Assembly: GCA_001655195.1 (NCBI GenBank)
Contig: LPNY01000203.1
Coordinates: 1 to 64,000, forward strand
Source of the DNA: Arcobacter sp. EP1
Lineage (GTDB): Bacteria; Campylobacterota; Campylobacteria; Campylobacterales; Arcobacteraceae
Direction: 5' to 3'
Length of the DNA stretch: 64,000 bases
Shown here: positions 18,795-26,397 of the stretch, piece after piece
Layout of the letters: each line of letters opens with the position of its first letter
Position numbering within the stretch: the stretch's first letter is position 1
Notes under the pieces: generated by a model
Told to the model about the DNA's origin: nothing
The model's database searches: none
The model's input: only the letters and a program-made list of their open reading frames with translations
Program-made: the position numbers and the translations under genes

Positions 18795-19400
18795 TTATAG
18801 TTTAGGTAGATGCCACTTCTTATAAAAAGCAAAGAGACGTAAACTTACTCCAAATATAAAAACAATGGTTAAATTCAAAAGATTTATTTGATTAAAAATA
18901 TGTAAAAAGTAGGTGATTAATCCTACAATAATAGCAACCGTACCATAAAACTCACTTACTAATATAGATGGTACTTTATTCACTAAAATATCTCGTAGTG
19001 TTCCCCCTCCAACGGCAGTTAAAAAGGCTAAGATTAAAACACCTAAAAAATTAAACTCAGTTTCAATAGCAATAAGTGCACCCGTAATAGCAAAAGAGGC
19101 AAGCCCTACTGCATCTGAAATGATAAAGGTGGTTTTACCTTCTAAATCAGTGATTTTATGAAGTTTAAATAGTAGTGAGATAACCAACGTAGCAATAACT
19201 AAAATAATAGGAAGATTTTCATCAAAAACATAAGGGGTTCGATTGGCAATTGTATCTCGAATGATTCCCCCACCAAGAGCAGTTAGAAAAGCTGAGATGG
19301 CAATACCTAAAATATCAAGTTTGTAATGAACAGCAATTAAAAAACCTGAAAGAGCAAAGGAGATGATTCCAATAATATCAGCAATTTCTAAAGCACTCAT
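18795..19400 (-). CDS. Trimeric intracellular cation channel (TRIC) family protein, UPF0126/YadS-like
   Basis: 201 residues with about seven hydrophobic helices arranged as two repeats of one domain. Each repeat has the signature GGG-x2-RD: ALGGGIIRDTIANRTPYVF and AVGGGTLRDILVNKVPSIL. Bacterial TRIC channels conduct monovalent cations; the family was earlier annotated as UPF0126 or glycine transporter-like. It converges with the diguanylate cyclase gene with no gap between the two stop codons. There is no other clue to its role here. Confidence 0.88.
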   Translation of the reverse strand: MSALEIADIIGIISFALSGFLIAVHYKLDILGIAISAFLTALGGGIIRDTIANRTPYVFDENLPIILVIATLVISLLFKLHKITDLEGKTTFIISDAVGLASFAITGALIAIETEFNFLGVLILAFLTAVGGGTLRDILVNKVPSILVSEFYGTVAIIVGLITYFLHIFNQINLLNLTIVFIFGVSLRLFAFYKKWHLPKL

Positions 19401-19444
19401 TTTTTTCCTTGGGTTTTATTTTTTTGAATTATACTGCAATGATT

Positions 19445-20365
19445 TTAAAATATAGATAATCCTGTTTTAGTAGTAAAAAGTTCTAAGGCTTTTGTTCCTA
19501 CTAATGAATTACCTTGTTTATTTAAACTTGGCGAATAAACACACAAACTCATTTTTTTAGGAATCAATGCCACAATTCCTCCACCTACACCACTTTTTCC
19601 TGGTAGTCCCACATGAAAAGCAAAATCACCTGATGCATCATAATGTCCACAAGTAAGCATAAGTGAATTAATACGTTTTGCTTTGGGTTCATTTATATGG
19701 GTGATATTAGTAATAGGATCAGTTCCATGATTGGCTAAATAGAGCATAGAACGACACAGTTGTTTGGTGCTCATCATAAGAGAACAGTGTTTAAAATAGG
19801 TTTTGATAACCGCTTGTACATCGTTGTCAATATTGCCAAAACTTTTCATTAAATTTATCAAGGCAACATTTCTAAAACCACACTCTAGTTCTGATTTATA
19901 AATGGTTTCATCAAAAGTTATACTCTCATCACAAAGAGATGAAATAAAAGATTCAATCTCTTCATAAGCTTTGAGGGAACTTTTATGATGGCTAATGAGA
20001 CTATCTGTTGTGACAATTGCCCCTGCATTGATAAAGGGATTTCGAGGAATTCCCTTTTCATACTCTAGTTGTACCAGTGAATTAAAAGCATTACCAGAAG
20101 GCTCGTGACCCACACGATTGTAAATGGCCTTGCTATAGATATCAAGAGCTAGTGAAAAGGTAAAAACTTTGGAGATACTTTGAATAGAAAAATGCAAATC
20201 ACTGCATCCTACATGATAAGAGGTTCCATCAAGTAGTTGTAAACTCATGGCAAAATCATTGGAGTTCGCTTGGCTTAAAGCAGGAATATAATCAGCAACT
20301 TTGCCTTGATTTAAGTAAGGTTTTATCTCATTATTAATCTCTTCTAATATTACTTGATAGTCCAT
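19445..20365 (-). CDS. glsA: Glutaminase A
   Basis: 306 residues, normal for the serine-dependent beta-lactamase-like glutaminases that hydrolyse glutamine to glutamate and ammonia. The catalytic SxxK is S63-K66 in QSISKVF. Other family blocks are RVGHEPSGNAFNS, RNPFINAGAI and GLPGKSGVGGGIVALIP. It is a single gene facing the TRIC gene in the same direction, separated by 44 bases. Acid resistance or nitrogen recycling are the usual roles. Confidence 0.93.
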   Translation of the reverse strand: MDYQVILEEINNEIKPYLNQGKVADYIPALSQANSNDFAMSLQLLDGTSYHVGCSDLHFSIQSISKVFTFSLALDIYSKAIYNRVGHEPSGNAFNSLVQLEYEKGIPRNPFINAGAIVTTDSLISHHKSSLKAYEEIESFISSLCDESITFDETIYKSELECGFRNVALINLMKSFGNIDNDVQAVIKTYFKHCSLMMSTKQLCRSMLYLANHGTDPITNITHINEPKAKRINSLMLTCGHYDASGDFAFHVGLPGKSGVGGGIVALIPKKMSLCVYSPSLNKQGNSLVGTKALELFTTKTGLSIF

Positions 20366-20447
20366 ATTTTCGCACTTTATTTTATATTTTTGGTAATTAT
20401 AGTGTAACTAAACTTCAAAATGATGACAACTTTAAGCTATATTTTAG

Positions 20448-20575
20448 TATAATCCGCGAAAACTAATGGAAATGATTTCAGTTTACTGGGAAGTTTCCTT
20501 GAAAAATAAGAGACTTTTATTTAGCTTTGCCTAAGAAGTTTTCCAAAAATAAATAAATCAACACAAAGAGATTTA
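20448..20575 (+). promoter_or_regulatory. typA promoter and structured leader
   Basis: TATAAT at 20448-20453 is followed by CGCGAAAACTAATGGAAATG, nearly the same string as behind the purN promoter. The leader is about 115 bases, long for this genome. GAAAACT near its start can pair with AGTTTTC near 20537, enclosing a second possible stem around AAACT/CAGTTT. This could be a cold- or ribosome-responsive leader, but no known riboswitch class is recognised. Confidence 0.45.
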
Positions 20576-22396
20576 ATGAGAGACATTAGAAATATTGCCG
20601 TTATCGCGCACGTTGACCACGGTAAAACGACACTAGTAGATGAACTGTTAAAACAATCAGGAACATTTGCATCACATCAAGAAGTTGATGAAAGAGTAAT
20701 GGATAGTAATGATATTGAAAAAGAGAGAGGAATTACAATTCTTTCTAAAAATACTGCTATTGATTACAATGGCGTTAGAATTAACATTATTGACACTCCA
20801 GGCCATGCTGACTTTGGTGGAGAAGTTGAACGAGTTCTTAAGATGGTTGACTCAGTATTATTACTAGTTGACGCTCAAGAAGGTACGATGCCACAAACAA
20901 AATTTGTTGTAAAAAAAGCACTTCAATTAGGTCACCGACCAATCGTTGTTATCAACAAAATTGATAAACCAGGTGGTGATCCAGATAGAGTAGTTGATGA
21001 AGTATTTGACCTGTTTGACCAAATGGGTGCAAATGAAGAACAACTTGAATTTCCAGTGATTTATGCAGCAGCAAGAGATGGTTATGCTATGACTGCTTTA
21101 GAAGATCCAAAAGAGAATTTAACACCTCTATTTGAAACAATTCTTACAGAAGTTCCAAAACCAAAAGGTGATGATGAAAATGGTCTTCAACTGCAAGTAT
21201 TTACACTTGATTACGATAACTTCATTGGAAAAATTGGAATTGCGAGAATCTTTAACGGAACTATCTCTATGGGTGAGACAGTTACATTAGTAAAAGCTGA
21301 TGGTGAAAAAGTTAAAGGTCGAGTTACTAAACTAATTGGATTTAAAGGTGTTGATAGATTTGACATTGATAAAGCTGGTACAGGTGATATTGTTGCCGTT
21401 GCTGGATTTGAAACTATTGATGTAGGTGATTCACTATGTGATCCTGCAAATCCGATGCCATTAGACCCTATGCATATTGAAGAACCAACACTTTCTGTAA
21501 CATTTGCAGTAAATGATTCTCCATTAGCAGGAACTGAAGGTAAATATGTAACTTCTAACAAAATTGATGAGAGATTAGTTGCAGAAATGAACACTAATAT
21601 TGCCATGAACTATGAGCAAATTGGTGAGGGTAAATTTAAAGTTAACGGTCGGGGTGAATTACAAATTTGTATCCTTGCTGAAAACATGAGACGGGAAGGT
21701 TTTGAGTTCTCTATTGGACGACCAGAAGTAATTACAAAAGAAGAAAATGGTGTAACTTTAGAGCCATTTGAGCATTTAGTAATTGATACACCAGATGAGT
21801 TCTCAGGTGCTATTATTGAAAAACTTGGAAAACGAAAAGCAAACATGACAAACATGGTACCAATGGGTTCAGGTTACACAAGACTTGAATTTGAAATCCC
21901 AGCGCGAGGATTAATTGGTATTCGAACTGAGTTCTTAACTGAAACAAAAGGTGAGGGTGTTATGAACCACTCATTCTTAGAATTTAGACCACATTCTGGA
22001 ACAGTTGAATCGCGAAAACATGGAGCATTAGTCTCTATGGAAGCAGGTGAAGCAGTTGGTTATTCTATCTTTAACTTACAAGATAGAGGGATTATGTACA
22101 TTGCACCTCAAGATAAAGTGTACAACGGAATGGTAATTGGACAACACGCTAAATCAAATGACTTAGATGTTAATCCAGTTAAAGCTAAACAACAATCAAA
22201 CGTTAGGTCTTCGGGAGCTGATGAAGCGATTAAATTAGTTCCACCAAAAGTGATGTCTTTAGAGAATGCTTTAGAGTGGATTGAAGAAGATGAGCTTGTT
22301 GAAGTTACTCCAGTATCCGTAAGAGTGAGAAAAAGAGAACTTGATGCAACAGTTCGAAAAAGAGCAGCAAAAAAAGCGAAATTCGCCGATGATTAG
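20576..22396 (+). CDS. typA: Translational GTPase TypA/BipA
   Basis: 606 residues, full length. The G domain shows AHVDHGKTT (P loop), [21 protein letters not shown] and NKIDKP. EF-G-like domains III and V and the TypA-specific C-terminal domain (about 485-606) follow. TypA binds the ribosome and is needed for assembly and growth at low temperature or under stress. It is single, with a long leader before it and a strong terminator after it. Confidence 0.97.
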   Translation: MRDIRNIAVIAHVDHGKTTLVDELLKQSGTFASHQEVDERVMDSNDIEKERGITILSKNTAIDYNGVRINIIDTPGHADFGGEVERVLKMVDSVLLLVDAQEGTMPQTKFVVKKALQLGHRPIVVINKIDKPGGDPDRVVDEVFDLFDQMGANEEQLEFPVIYAAARDGYAMTALEDPKENLTPLFETILTEVPKPKGDDENGLQLQVFTLDYDNFIGKIGIARIFNGTISMGETVTLVKADGEKVKGRVTKLIGFKGVDRFDIDKAGTGDIVAVAGFETIDVGDSLCDPANPMPLDPMHIEEPTLSVTFAVNDSPLAGTEGKYVTSNKIDERLVAEMNTNIAMNYEQIGEGKFKVNGRGELQICILAENMRREGFEFSIGRPEVITKEENGVTLEPFEHLVIDTPDEFSGAIIEKLGKRKANMTNMVPMGSGYTRLEFEIPARGLIGIRTEFLTETKGEGVMNHSFLEFRPHSGTVESRKHGALVSMEAGEAVGYSIFNLQDRGIMYIAPQDKVYNGMVIGQHAKSNDLDVNPVKAKQQSNVRSSGADEAIKLVPPKVMSLENALEWIEEDELVEVTPVSVRVRKRELDATVRKRAAKKAKFADD

Positions 22397-22416
22397 AAAC
22401 TAGTTTTTCTATTTTC

Positions 22417-22455
22417 AAAAGGGGAAGAGCTTTATTGCTCTTCCCCTTTTTTTTT
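22417..22455 (+). terminator. Terminator of typA
   Basis: GGGGAAGAGC, loop TTTATT, GCTCTTCCCC, then nine T's. It is a perfect 10-bp stem and a textbook intrinsic terminator, so the structured region downstream must have its own promoter. Confidence 0.93.
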
Positions 22456-22457
22456 GT

Positions 22458-22577
22458 CTAAAAAATAGTTTCTATTTTTTAGGTACCTTTATTATATGAC
22501 TTCTTTTATCAGTATGGCAAAGCCACACTTAAAGAAGTAAACCCTAAAGAGAGTAACGAGTTACTCTTATTATAGGG
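22458..22577 (+). promoter_or_regulatory. Three consecutive hairpins: promoter region and structured leader ahead of the microprotein genes
   Basis: H1 is CTAAAAAATAG/CTATTTTTTAG (22458-22482, perfect 11 bp). H2 is ACTTCTTT/AAAGAAGT (22499-22538) with an inner TGGC/GCCA. H3 is CCCTA...GAGTAAC-GA-GTTACTC...TAGGG (22542-22577). A -10-like TTATATG lies just before H2, so H2 and H3 would be the first parts of an RNA leading to the 21-codon gene at 22603. I compared it with the cyclic-di-GMP, preQ1, glycine and TPP riboswitch patterns I know and found no match. Confidence 0.5.
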
Positions 22578-22602
22578 ATAAAATTTGGAAAAAAGGAGAT
22601 AT

Positions 22603-22668
22603 ATGAAAGAAGATGTGCCATCCAGGTGGATAAGTTTTAGGAATCAAATAATAAAAACAAAATATTAA
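22603..22668 (+). CDS. 21-residue peptide, possible leader peptide
   Basis: MKEDVPSRWISFRNQIIKTKY, ATG to TAA. The ATG is preceded by AAAAAGGAGATAT, an excellent ribosome binding site with ideal spacing, in a region that otherwise lacks genes. The peptide is basic, with one Trp and three Arg, and has no membrane segment. Its stop codon directly abuts the hairpin that controls the next small gene, so it may work as a leader peptide as well as, or instead of, a functional product. Confidence 0.5.
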   Translation: MKEDVPSRWISFRNQIIKTKY

Positions 22669-22700
22669 TAGGAGAAATTCTTCTCCTATAAAAAGGAGAA
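22669..22700 (+). promoter_or_regulatory. Two-state hairpin over the ribosome binding site of microprotein 1
   Basis: Hairpin one: TAGGAGAA (22669-22676) with TTCTCCTA (22681-22688). Hairpin two: TTCTCCT (22681-22687) with AGGAGAA (22694-22700), which contains the Shine-Dalgarno sequence of the gene at 22705. The two cannot form together. The stop codon of the 21-codon gene ends at 22668, so a ribosome there would cover the 5' arm of hairpin one. Confidence 0.55.
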
Positions 22701-22704
22701 AGAA

Positions 22705-22800
22705 ATGAACAATATTAATACAAACAAAAAAGACTATTTAATTTTAATAGCAATTTATAGTATTACGATTACAACCAGTTTTTTAGCAATTACAAACTAA
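22705..22800 (+). CDS. Single-span membrane microprotein 1 (31 residues)
   Basis: ATG at 22705 after AAAAAGGAGAAAGAA, stop TAA at 22798-22800. The N-terminal dozen residues are polar and end in TNKKDYL, followed by one hydrophobic helix (LILIAIYSITITTSFLAI). It is clearly related to the product of 24801-24908: both have I-x-TNK-x-DYLI, then IY-x-IT and a TxF near the end. Two related tiny proteins with strong ribosome binding sites 2 kb apart argue that they are real. The function is unknown; stress-linked inner-membrane peptides are a reasonable guess from the neighbours (DNA repair, Hsp20). Confidence 0.72.
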   Translation: MNNINTNKKDYLILIAIYSITITTSFLAITN

Positions 22801-22853
22801 AGCAAGATTCGGATTGTTTAGTCTATTTAATTGTAGTATACTAAAGGAAAAAA

Positions 22854-23693
22854 ATGAATGATTTATTAAAAGAACAGTATCGGTATTATGAAACAGTTAA
22901 AAAAGCTTTAGAGTATGTTGATGAAAATTATATGCATCAACCTACTTTAAATGATATAGCAAAACATTCAGGTTTGAGTAGACATCACTTTGCACGTATA
23001 TTTAAAGAGTATGTGGGAGTAACTCCTATGCAGTTTTTACAAGCAACTACATTAGAACATGCTAAAAAACATCTTGAAAACTCTAAATCTATTTTAGAAA
23101 CCTCTTTGGATGTTGGACTATCTAGTTCAAGTAGATTGCATGATTTGTTTATTAATTTTGAGGGCATTACACCCAATGAATATAAAAATATTGGTGAAAG
23201 TATTACTATCACTTATGGGGTTGGTAATAGTCCTTTTGGTAAGACTTTTTTAGCACAAAGTACCCGAGGTATTATGGCATTGATGTTTTATGAAGATAGC
23301 TTTGGGGAACAATTAAATCGTCTTAAAAAAGATTGGAGCAAAGCAAACTTTTTAGAAGACAATGTCTTAACCAATGAAACGTTAAAAGCCATATTTATTG
23401 ATAATAAAAAGCAAAAACTTTTTGTTAAAGGAACCAATTTACAAATTAATGTTTGGCGAGCATTATTAACGATTCCTTATGGGAATCTTACAACTTATAG
23501 TGAAGTGGCACAAAAAATAGGTAATGAAAAAGCTGTTCGAGCAGTCGCTTCAAGTATTGGTAAAAACCCTATCTCTATTTTGATTCCTTGCCATAGAGTT
23601 GTGGGTAAAAGTGCTGCGATGAGTGGTTATGCTTGGGGAGTTGAGCGAAAACGTATTATCTTAGCTTACGAAAGCCAATATCAAAAGAGTTAA
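22854..23693 (+). CDS. AraC-type regulator fused to methylated-DNA-protein-cysteine methyltransferase (Ada-like)
   Basis: 279 residues. Residues 14-112 are an AraC-type DNA-binding domain with two helix-turn-helices (TLNDIAKHSGLSRHHFARIF is the first). Residues about 118-275 are an O6-alkylguanine transferase with the acceptor cysteine C246 in PCHRVVG and the helix motif YGNLTTYSEVA ahead of it. The protein lacks the N-terminal zinc domain of E. coli Ada, which takes methyl groups from phosphotriesters, so its switch for transcription must differ. It should repair O6-methylguanine and probably regulate its own or nearby genes. Confidence 0.9.
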   Translation: MNDLLKEQYRYYETVKKALEYVDENYMHQPTLNDIAKHSGLSRHHFARIFKEYVGVTPMQFLQATTLEHAKKHLENSKSILETSLDVGLSSSSRLHDLFINFEGITPNEYKNIGESITITYGVGNSPFGKTFLAQSTRGIMALMFYEDSFGEQLNRLKKDWSKANFLEDNVLTNETLKAIFIDNKKQKLFVKGTNLQINVWRALLTIPYGNLTTYSEVAQKIGNEKAVRAVASSIGKNPISILIPCHRVVGKSAAMSGYAWGVERKRIILAYESQYQKS

Positions 23694-23761
23694 CTAATAA
23701 TCAATTAATATTCACTACACAAAAAACTACTACAATGCTTGCAATTTAAAGGAGTATTGTA

Positions 23762-24136
23762 ATGAAACGTTTGGTAACCCTAACCCTATTAATGACTATA
23801 AGTTTTAGTTCACTGTTTGCAATGAACTATTATCATGGCGAAGTGATTATCAAAAATAACACTGAACTTGCATGGGACGAAAAAGAGAAAAAGCTTGTCA
23901 GTTTAGAGACCTTTTTTAGAAATTATGCTAAACGAAATGGTGGGCTTACGTGGGGAGAATCAGAAAACTATCCACCCTATGATAAAGTCTATGAGTATGA
24001 TCTGTTTATGGTAAAAATTGGTAACGAGATTTGTCTCATGGAGTTTTATCATGAAAGATGGCGAAGAGCAAATGATGTACGAAGATGGCACGATACTTTT
24101 AATGAATTCTCTGCATGTTCTAAGGTTTTTAACTAA
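23762..24136 (+). CDS. Secreted small protein, unknown function
   Basis: 124 residues with a clear signal peptide (about 1-20, ending SSLFA). The mature part is rich in Trp, Tyr and Arg and has two cysteines (ICLMEF and SACSKVF), possibly one disulfide in the periplasm. I do not recognise a family. The ATG follows AAAGGAGTATTGTA. It may be co-transcribed with the methyltransferase fusion 68 bases upstream. Confidence 0.65.
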   Translation: MKRLVTLTLLMTISFSSLFAMNYYHGEVIIKNNTELAWDEKEKKLVSLETFFRNYAKRNGGLTWGESENYPPYDKVYEYDLFMVKIGNEICLMEFYHERWRRANDVRRWHDTFNEFSACSKVFN

Positions 24137-24138
24137 AA

Positions 24139-24165
24139 ATAGCACTTTAAATTTATAAGTGCTAG
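24139..24165 (+). promoter_or_regulatory. CIRCE-like element 2 (distal)
   Basis: TAGCACTT, nine bases, AAGTGCTA (24140-24164). The spacing matches the CIRCE operator of HrcA exactly; the outermost base pair is lost. It also directly follows the stop codon of the secreted protein gene. Confidence 0.65.
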
Positions 24166-24250
24166 AAATTTTGAAATTTAATTAAAGTACCATATAATGG
24201 CACTTTTAAAGGATATATTTAGCACTTTAAAGCTTCATTTGCTAAATATA

Positions 24251-24277
24251 TTAGCACTTACTATTGACAAGTGCTAA
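24251..24277 (+). promoter_or_regulatory. CIRCE element upstream of hsp20 (HrcA operator)
   Basis: TTAGCACTT, nine bases, AAGTGCTAA. This is the CIRCE consensus TTAGCACTC-N9-GAGTGCTAA with one symmetrical change in each arm. It overlaps the -35 box of the hsp20 promoter, as expected for a repressor site. A degenerate third copy (TTAGCACTT at 24219 with TTGCTAA at 24239) lies just upstream. Confidence 0.85.
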
Positions 24278-24293
24278 AGAATAGTGCTATAAT
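24264..24293 (+). promoter_or_regulatory. Sigma-70 promoter of hsp20
   Basis: TTGACA (24264-24269), an 18-base spacer and TATAAT (24288-24293). Both hexamers are perfect, so the promoter should be strong when HrcA releases the overlapping CIRCE site. Confidence 0.85.
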
Positions 24294-24344
24294 TCCAATA
24301 AGTTGATAAGGAAGTTATCAACAAATAATTAAAAGGAGTTCATT

Positions 24345-24761
24345 ATGTTCTTAACTAAATTTGACCCATTTAAACAAATGAGAGATATTGAAAACTCTCT
24401 TTATACGTATCCAACAGCTAATGAAGGTGTTGGTGGTTTTGTTCCTGTAGTTAATACTCGTGAAGGTGAGTTTGCTTATCACGTTGATGTTGATTTACCA
24501 GGTGTTAAAAAAGAAGACATAAAAGTTGATATTCATAAAGATGTTTTAACCATTTCGGGAGAGAGAAAAACCAAAGAAGAGGTTAAAGAAGAAGATTATT
24601 ATAAAGTTGAAACCTCATTTGGAAAGTTTGCACGAAGTTTTACATTACCTGAAAGCGCTGATGTGGAACATATAGAAGCCAACTGTAGTGACGGTGTTTT
24701 GGAAGTAGTCATTCCAAAACTTGATGAACAAAAAAGTAAAAAAACTATAGAAATTAAGTAA
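24345..24761 (+). CDS. Hsp20 / alpha-crystallin family small heat-shock protein
   Basis: 138 residues. The alpha-crystallin domain (about 36-128) includes YHVDVDLPGVKKEDIKVDI, LTISGERK and the closing FARSFTLPESADVEHIEA...DGVLEVVIPK. The C-terminal I-x-I appears as TIEIK. It is an ATP-independent holdase that forms oligomers and traps unfolding proteins. The CIRCE operator and strong promoter upstream place it under HrcA heat-shock control. An AAAAGGAG ribosome binding site precedes the ATG. Confidence 0.95.
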   Translation: MFLTKFDPFKQMRDIENSLYTYPTANEGVGGFVPVVNTREGEFAYHVDVDLPGVKKEDIKVDIHKDVLTISGERKTKEEVKEEDYYKVETSFGKFARSFTLPESADVEHIEANCSDGVLEVVIPKLDEQKSKKTIEIK

Positions 24762-24800
24762 AGAAGAGATTTCCCCTCTCTTCTTTCAAAAAGGAAGAGA
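24760..24800 (+). promoter_or_regulatory. Two-state hairpin over the ribosome binding site of microprotein 2
   Basis: Hairpin one: AAAGAAGAGA (24760-24769) with TCTCTTCTTT (24777-24786), starting inside the hsp20 stop codon. Hairpin two: TCTCTTC (24777-24783) with GAAGAGA (24794-24800), which contains the Shine-Dalgarno region of the gene at 24801. The pairing scheme is the same as at 22669-22700, with different bases. Confidence 0.55.
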
Positions 24801-24908
24801 ATGAAAACAATTAAAAAAAATATTGAGACCAACAAGACAGATTATTTGATAACCATGACGATTTATGGTATCACAATGTTAGCAACGTTTATTTATATTG
24901 CTCAGTAA
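24801..24908 (+). CDS. Single-span membrane microprotein 2 (35 residues)
   Basis: ATG at 24801 after AAAAAGGAAGAGA, TAA at 24906-24908. A polar N-terminus ending in ETNKTDYLI is followed by one hydrophobic helix (TIYGITMLATFIYIAQ). It is a relative of microprotein 1 at 22705: about half the aligned residues are identical over 28 positions, and the TNK-x-DYLI block is shared. It lies 39 bases after hsp20, with no promoter of its own visible, so it should be made during heat shock unless hairpin one ends transcription. The function is unknown. Confidence 0.72.
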   Translation: MKTIKKNIETNKTDYLITMTIYGITMLATFIYIAQ

Positions 24909-24952
24909 TCCCTAATAAGTTTCCCACCCCAAAAAAGTGAATATTTTATGAC

Positions 24953-24982
24953 AAAAAGAGGCCAATCTCCTTGCCTCTTTTT
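24953..24982. terminator. Bidirectional terminator
   Basis: AAAAAGAGGC and GCCTCTTTTT form a 10-bp stem around CAATCTCCTT. It ends the hsp20/microprotein transcript on one side and the long sulfur-assimilation transcript on the other. Confidence 0.9.
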
Positions 24983-24984
24983 AT

Positions 24985-25242
24985 TTAGTCATTTTTTCTA
25001 TTTTTAAAAATTTTAATCAAAATATAAAGTGCTAGACCAAAAGTAATAGTATTAGCAAAAATCATTGGATAACTGTTTAAGTAAAGTCCATATATCAACC
25101 AACAAAATACGCCTGTTGTAAACATGGAAAAGGTTGCTAGGGATAAATCAGCAGTGTGATTTGTTTTATAAATCTTCATTACTTGTGGTATAAACGCAAC
25201 TGTCGTTAATGTTGCCGCTAAAAATCCTATGATTTCAAACAT
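24985..25242 (-). CDS. SemiSWEET family transporter
   Basis: 85 residues with three membrane helices, the half-size SWEET layout that works as a dimer. The PQ-loop motif FIPQV is in helix 1, and the short triple-helix bundle ends ALYILIKIFKNRKND. SemiSWEETs move sugars down their gradient; here the substrate is unknown. The gene is the last in a long minus-strand cluster, one base after the metallophosphoesterase gene. Confidence 0.88.
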   Translation of the reverse strand: MFEIIGFLAATLTTVAFIPQVMKIYKTNHTADLSLATFSMFTTGVFCWLIYGLYLNSYPMIFANTITFGLALYILIKIFKNRKND

Positions 25243-25243
25243 T

Positions 25244-26356
25244 TTAGCCCCGCTTTAATGTTAAATGTGTGATTTCAGCACTAGCAGCTAGTCTCATAGG
25301 TGGTCCCCAAAAACCTGTTCCTTTGTTGACATATATTTGAGTTTGCTCATTGTGTTTGTGCAAGCCTTTGATATAAGGTTGGGCAAGTTTAACTAAATAA
25401 TTAAAAGGAAATATCTGTCCCCCGTGGGTATGACCTGAAAGCACTAGATCCACATTCACAACCTCTTCAATAAACTTTGGTTGATGAGCAAGGAGTACTG
25501 TAGGACTTTGTGCAGTGCCAATGAGAGCTTTGTTGATATCTGGTTTTAAATCCTCAGTACGGTAGCCAAACACATCATAAACCCCTGCTAAATGAAAGCC
25601 TTGACCTTGCTCTCCAATATAGGTATTGCTATTTTCTAAACAATGAATTCCAAGAGTAGTAAGATAGTCCATAATAGTTCTGGCCCCGTGAAAATATTCA
25701 TGGTTTCCTACAACAAAATAGGTTCCATAGGTGCTTTTTAAATTACCTAATTCGTTGATAGCATCTTTAACGTAGCTAATGTCTGTATCAATTAAATCAC
25801 CCGTAATTGCTATTACATCAGGTTTTAACGCATTGACTCTGTGTACAATAGAAGCGATAAACTCGTGGTCAATCAAACCTCCAATATGAACGTCACTGAG
25901 TTGTACGATGGTGTACTCTTTTTGTAAATCTTTGATGGTCACGTCAACTTTTTCTAAATAGGTGTGTTGGGCGTTGTAAACAGATTTTGCAGTGACACTC
26001 GATGCAAGTGCCACTGAACCTAAATCCAACGAACGTTTAAAAAAGTCTCGCCGTTTTTCATTGGGGCTTACGTGAATGAGTAGGTGAAAAATCTCATAAA
26101 AAAGTGTGCTAATAAATAGTATAAAAATAACCCCAATAGGAAGACTAAAAAGAAAATACAAAGGTGCAGGTACACTAATATAGTAGCGTGATAACATATA
26201 AAAAATAATACCAATAAAATTAAGCACTAAAAATGTTTTAAACAGTAGTTTAGTACCTGGTTTAAAATCAACACGATTGACAAATCGTCGTGAAATGTAC
26301 CATGAAAGTAGGGCAAAAACAGATAAAAAAATGGAAGCAAATATTAAAAATCTCAT
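25244..26356 (-). CDS. Membrane-anchored metallophosphoesterase (YaeI-like)
   Basis: 370 residues. About four N-terminal membrane helices (1-90) precede a calcineurin-like phosphoesterase domain with all metal motifs: QLSDVHIGG, GDLID, GNHEYFHGA, and LSGHTHGGQIFP. The nearest named relatives are YaeI-type enzymes that act on lipid or nucleotide phosphoesters. A KRR stretch around residue 102 followed by SLDLGSVALASSVTA looks like a former twin-arginine-like anchor. It lies behind the sulfur genes but has no obvious link to them. Confidence 0.88.
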   Translation of the reverse strand: MRFLIFASIFLSVFALLSWYISRRFVNRVDFKPGTKLLFKTFLVLNFIGIIFYMLSRYYISVPAPLYFLFSLPIGVIFILFISTLFYEIFHLLIHVSPNEKRRDFFKRSLDLGSVALASSVTAKSVYNAQHTYLEKVDVTIKDLQKEYTIVQLSDVHIGGLIDHEFIASIVHRVNALKPDVIAITGDLIDTDISYVKDAINELGNLKSTYGTYFVVGNHEYFHGARTIMDYLTTLGIHCLENSNTYIGEQGQGFHLAGVYDVFGYRTEDLKPDINKALIGTAQSPTVLLAHQPKFIEEVVNVDLVLSGHTHGGQIFPFNYLVKLAQPYIKGLHKHNEQTQIYVNKGTGFWGPPMRLAASAEITHLTLKRG

Positions 26357-26397
26357 AGGAAATTATACTCAGAGATTTTTAATGATTTGTTAATGTA

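Noticed and set aside
22499-22577. Possible cyclic-di-GMP riboswitch (GGCAAAGCC resembles the GEMM core)
   Set aside because: The second conserved half and the tetraloop-receptor arrangement are absent; the GGC/GCC here simply pair with each other.
24760-24786. Simple terminator of hsp20
   Set aside because: The stem is followed by TCAAAAAGG, not by a T run, and its 3' arm pairs with the next ribosome binding site. A regulatory role fits better, though partial termination is not excluded.
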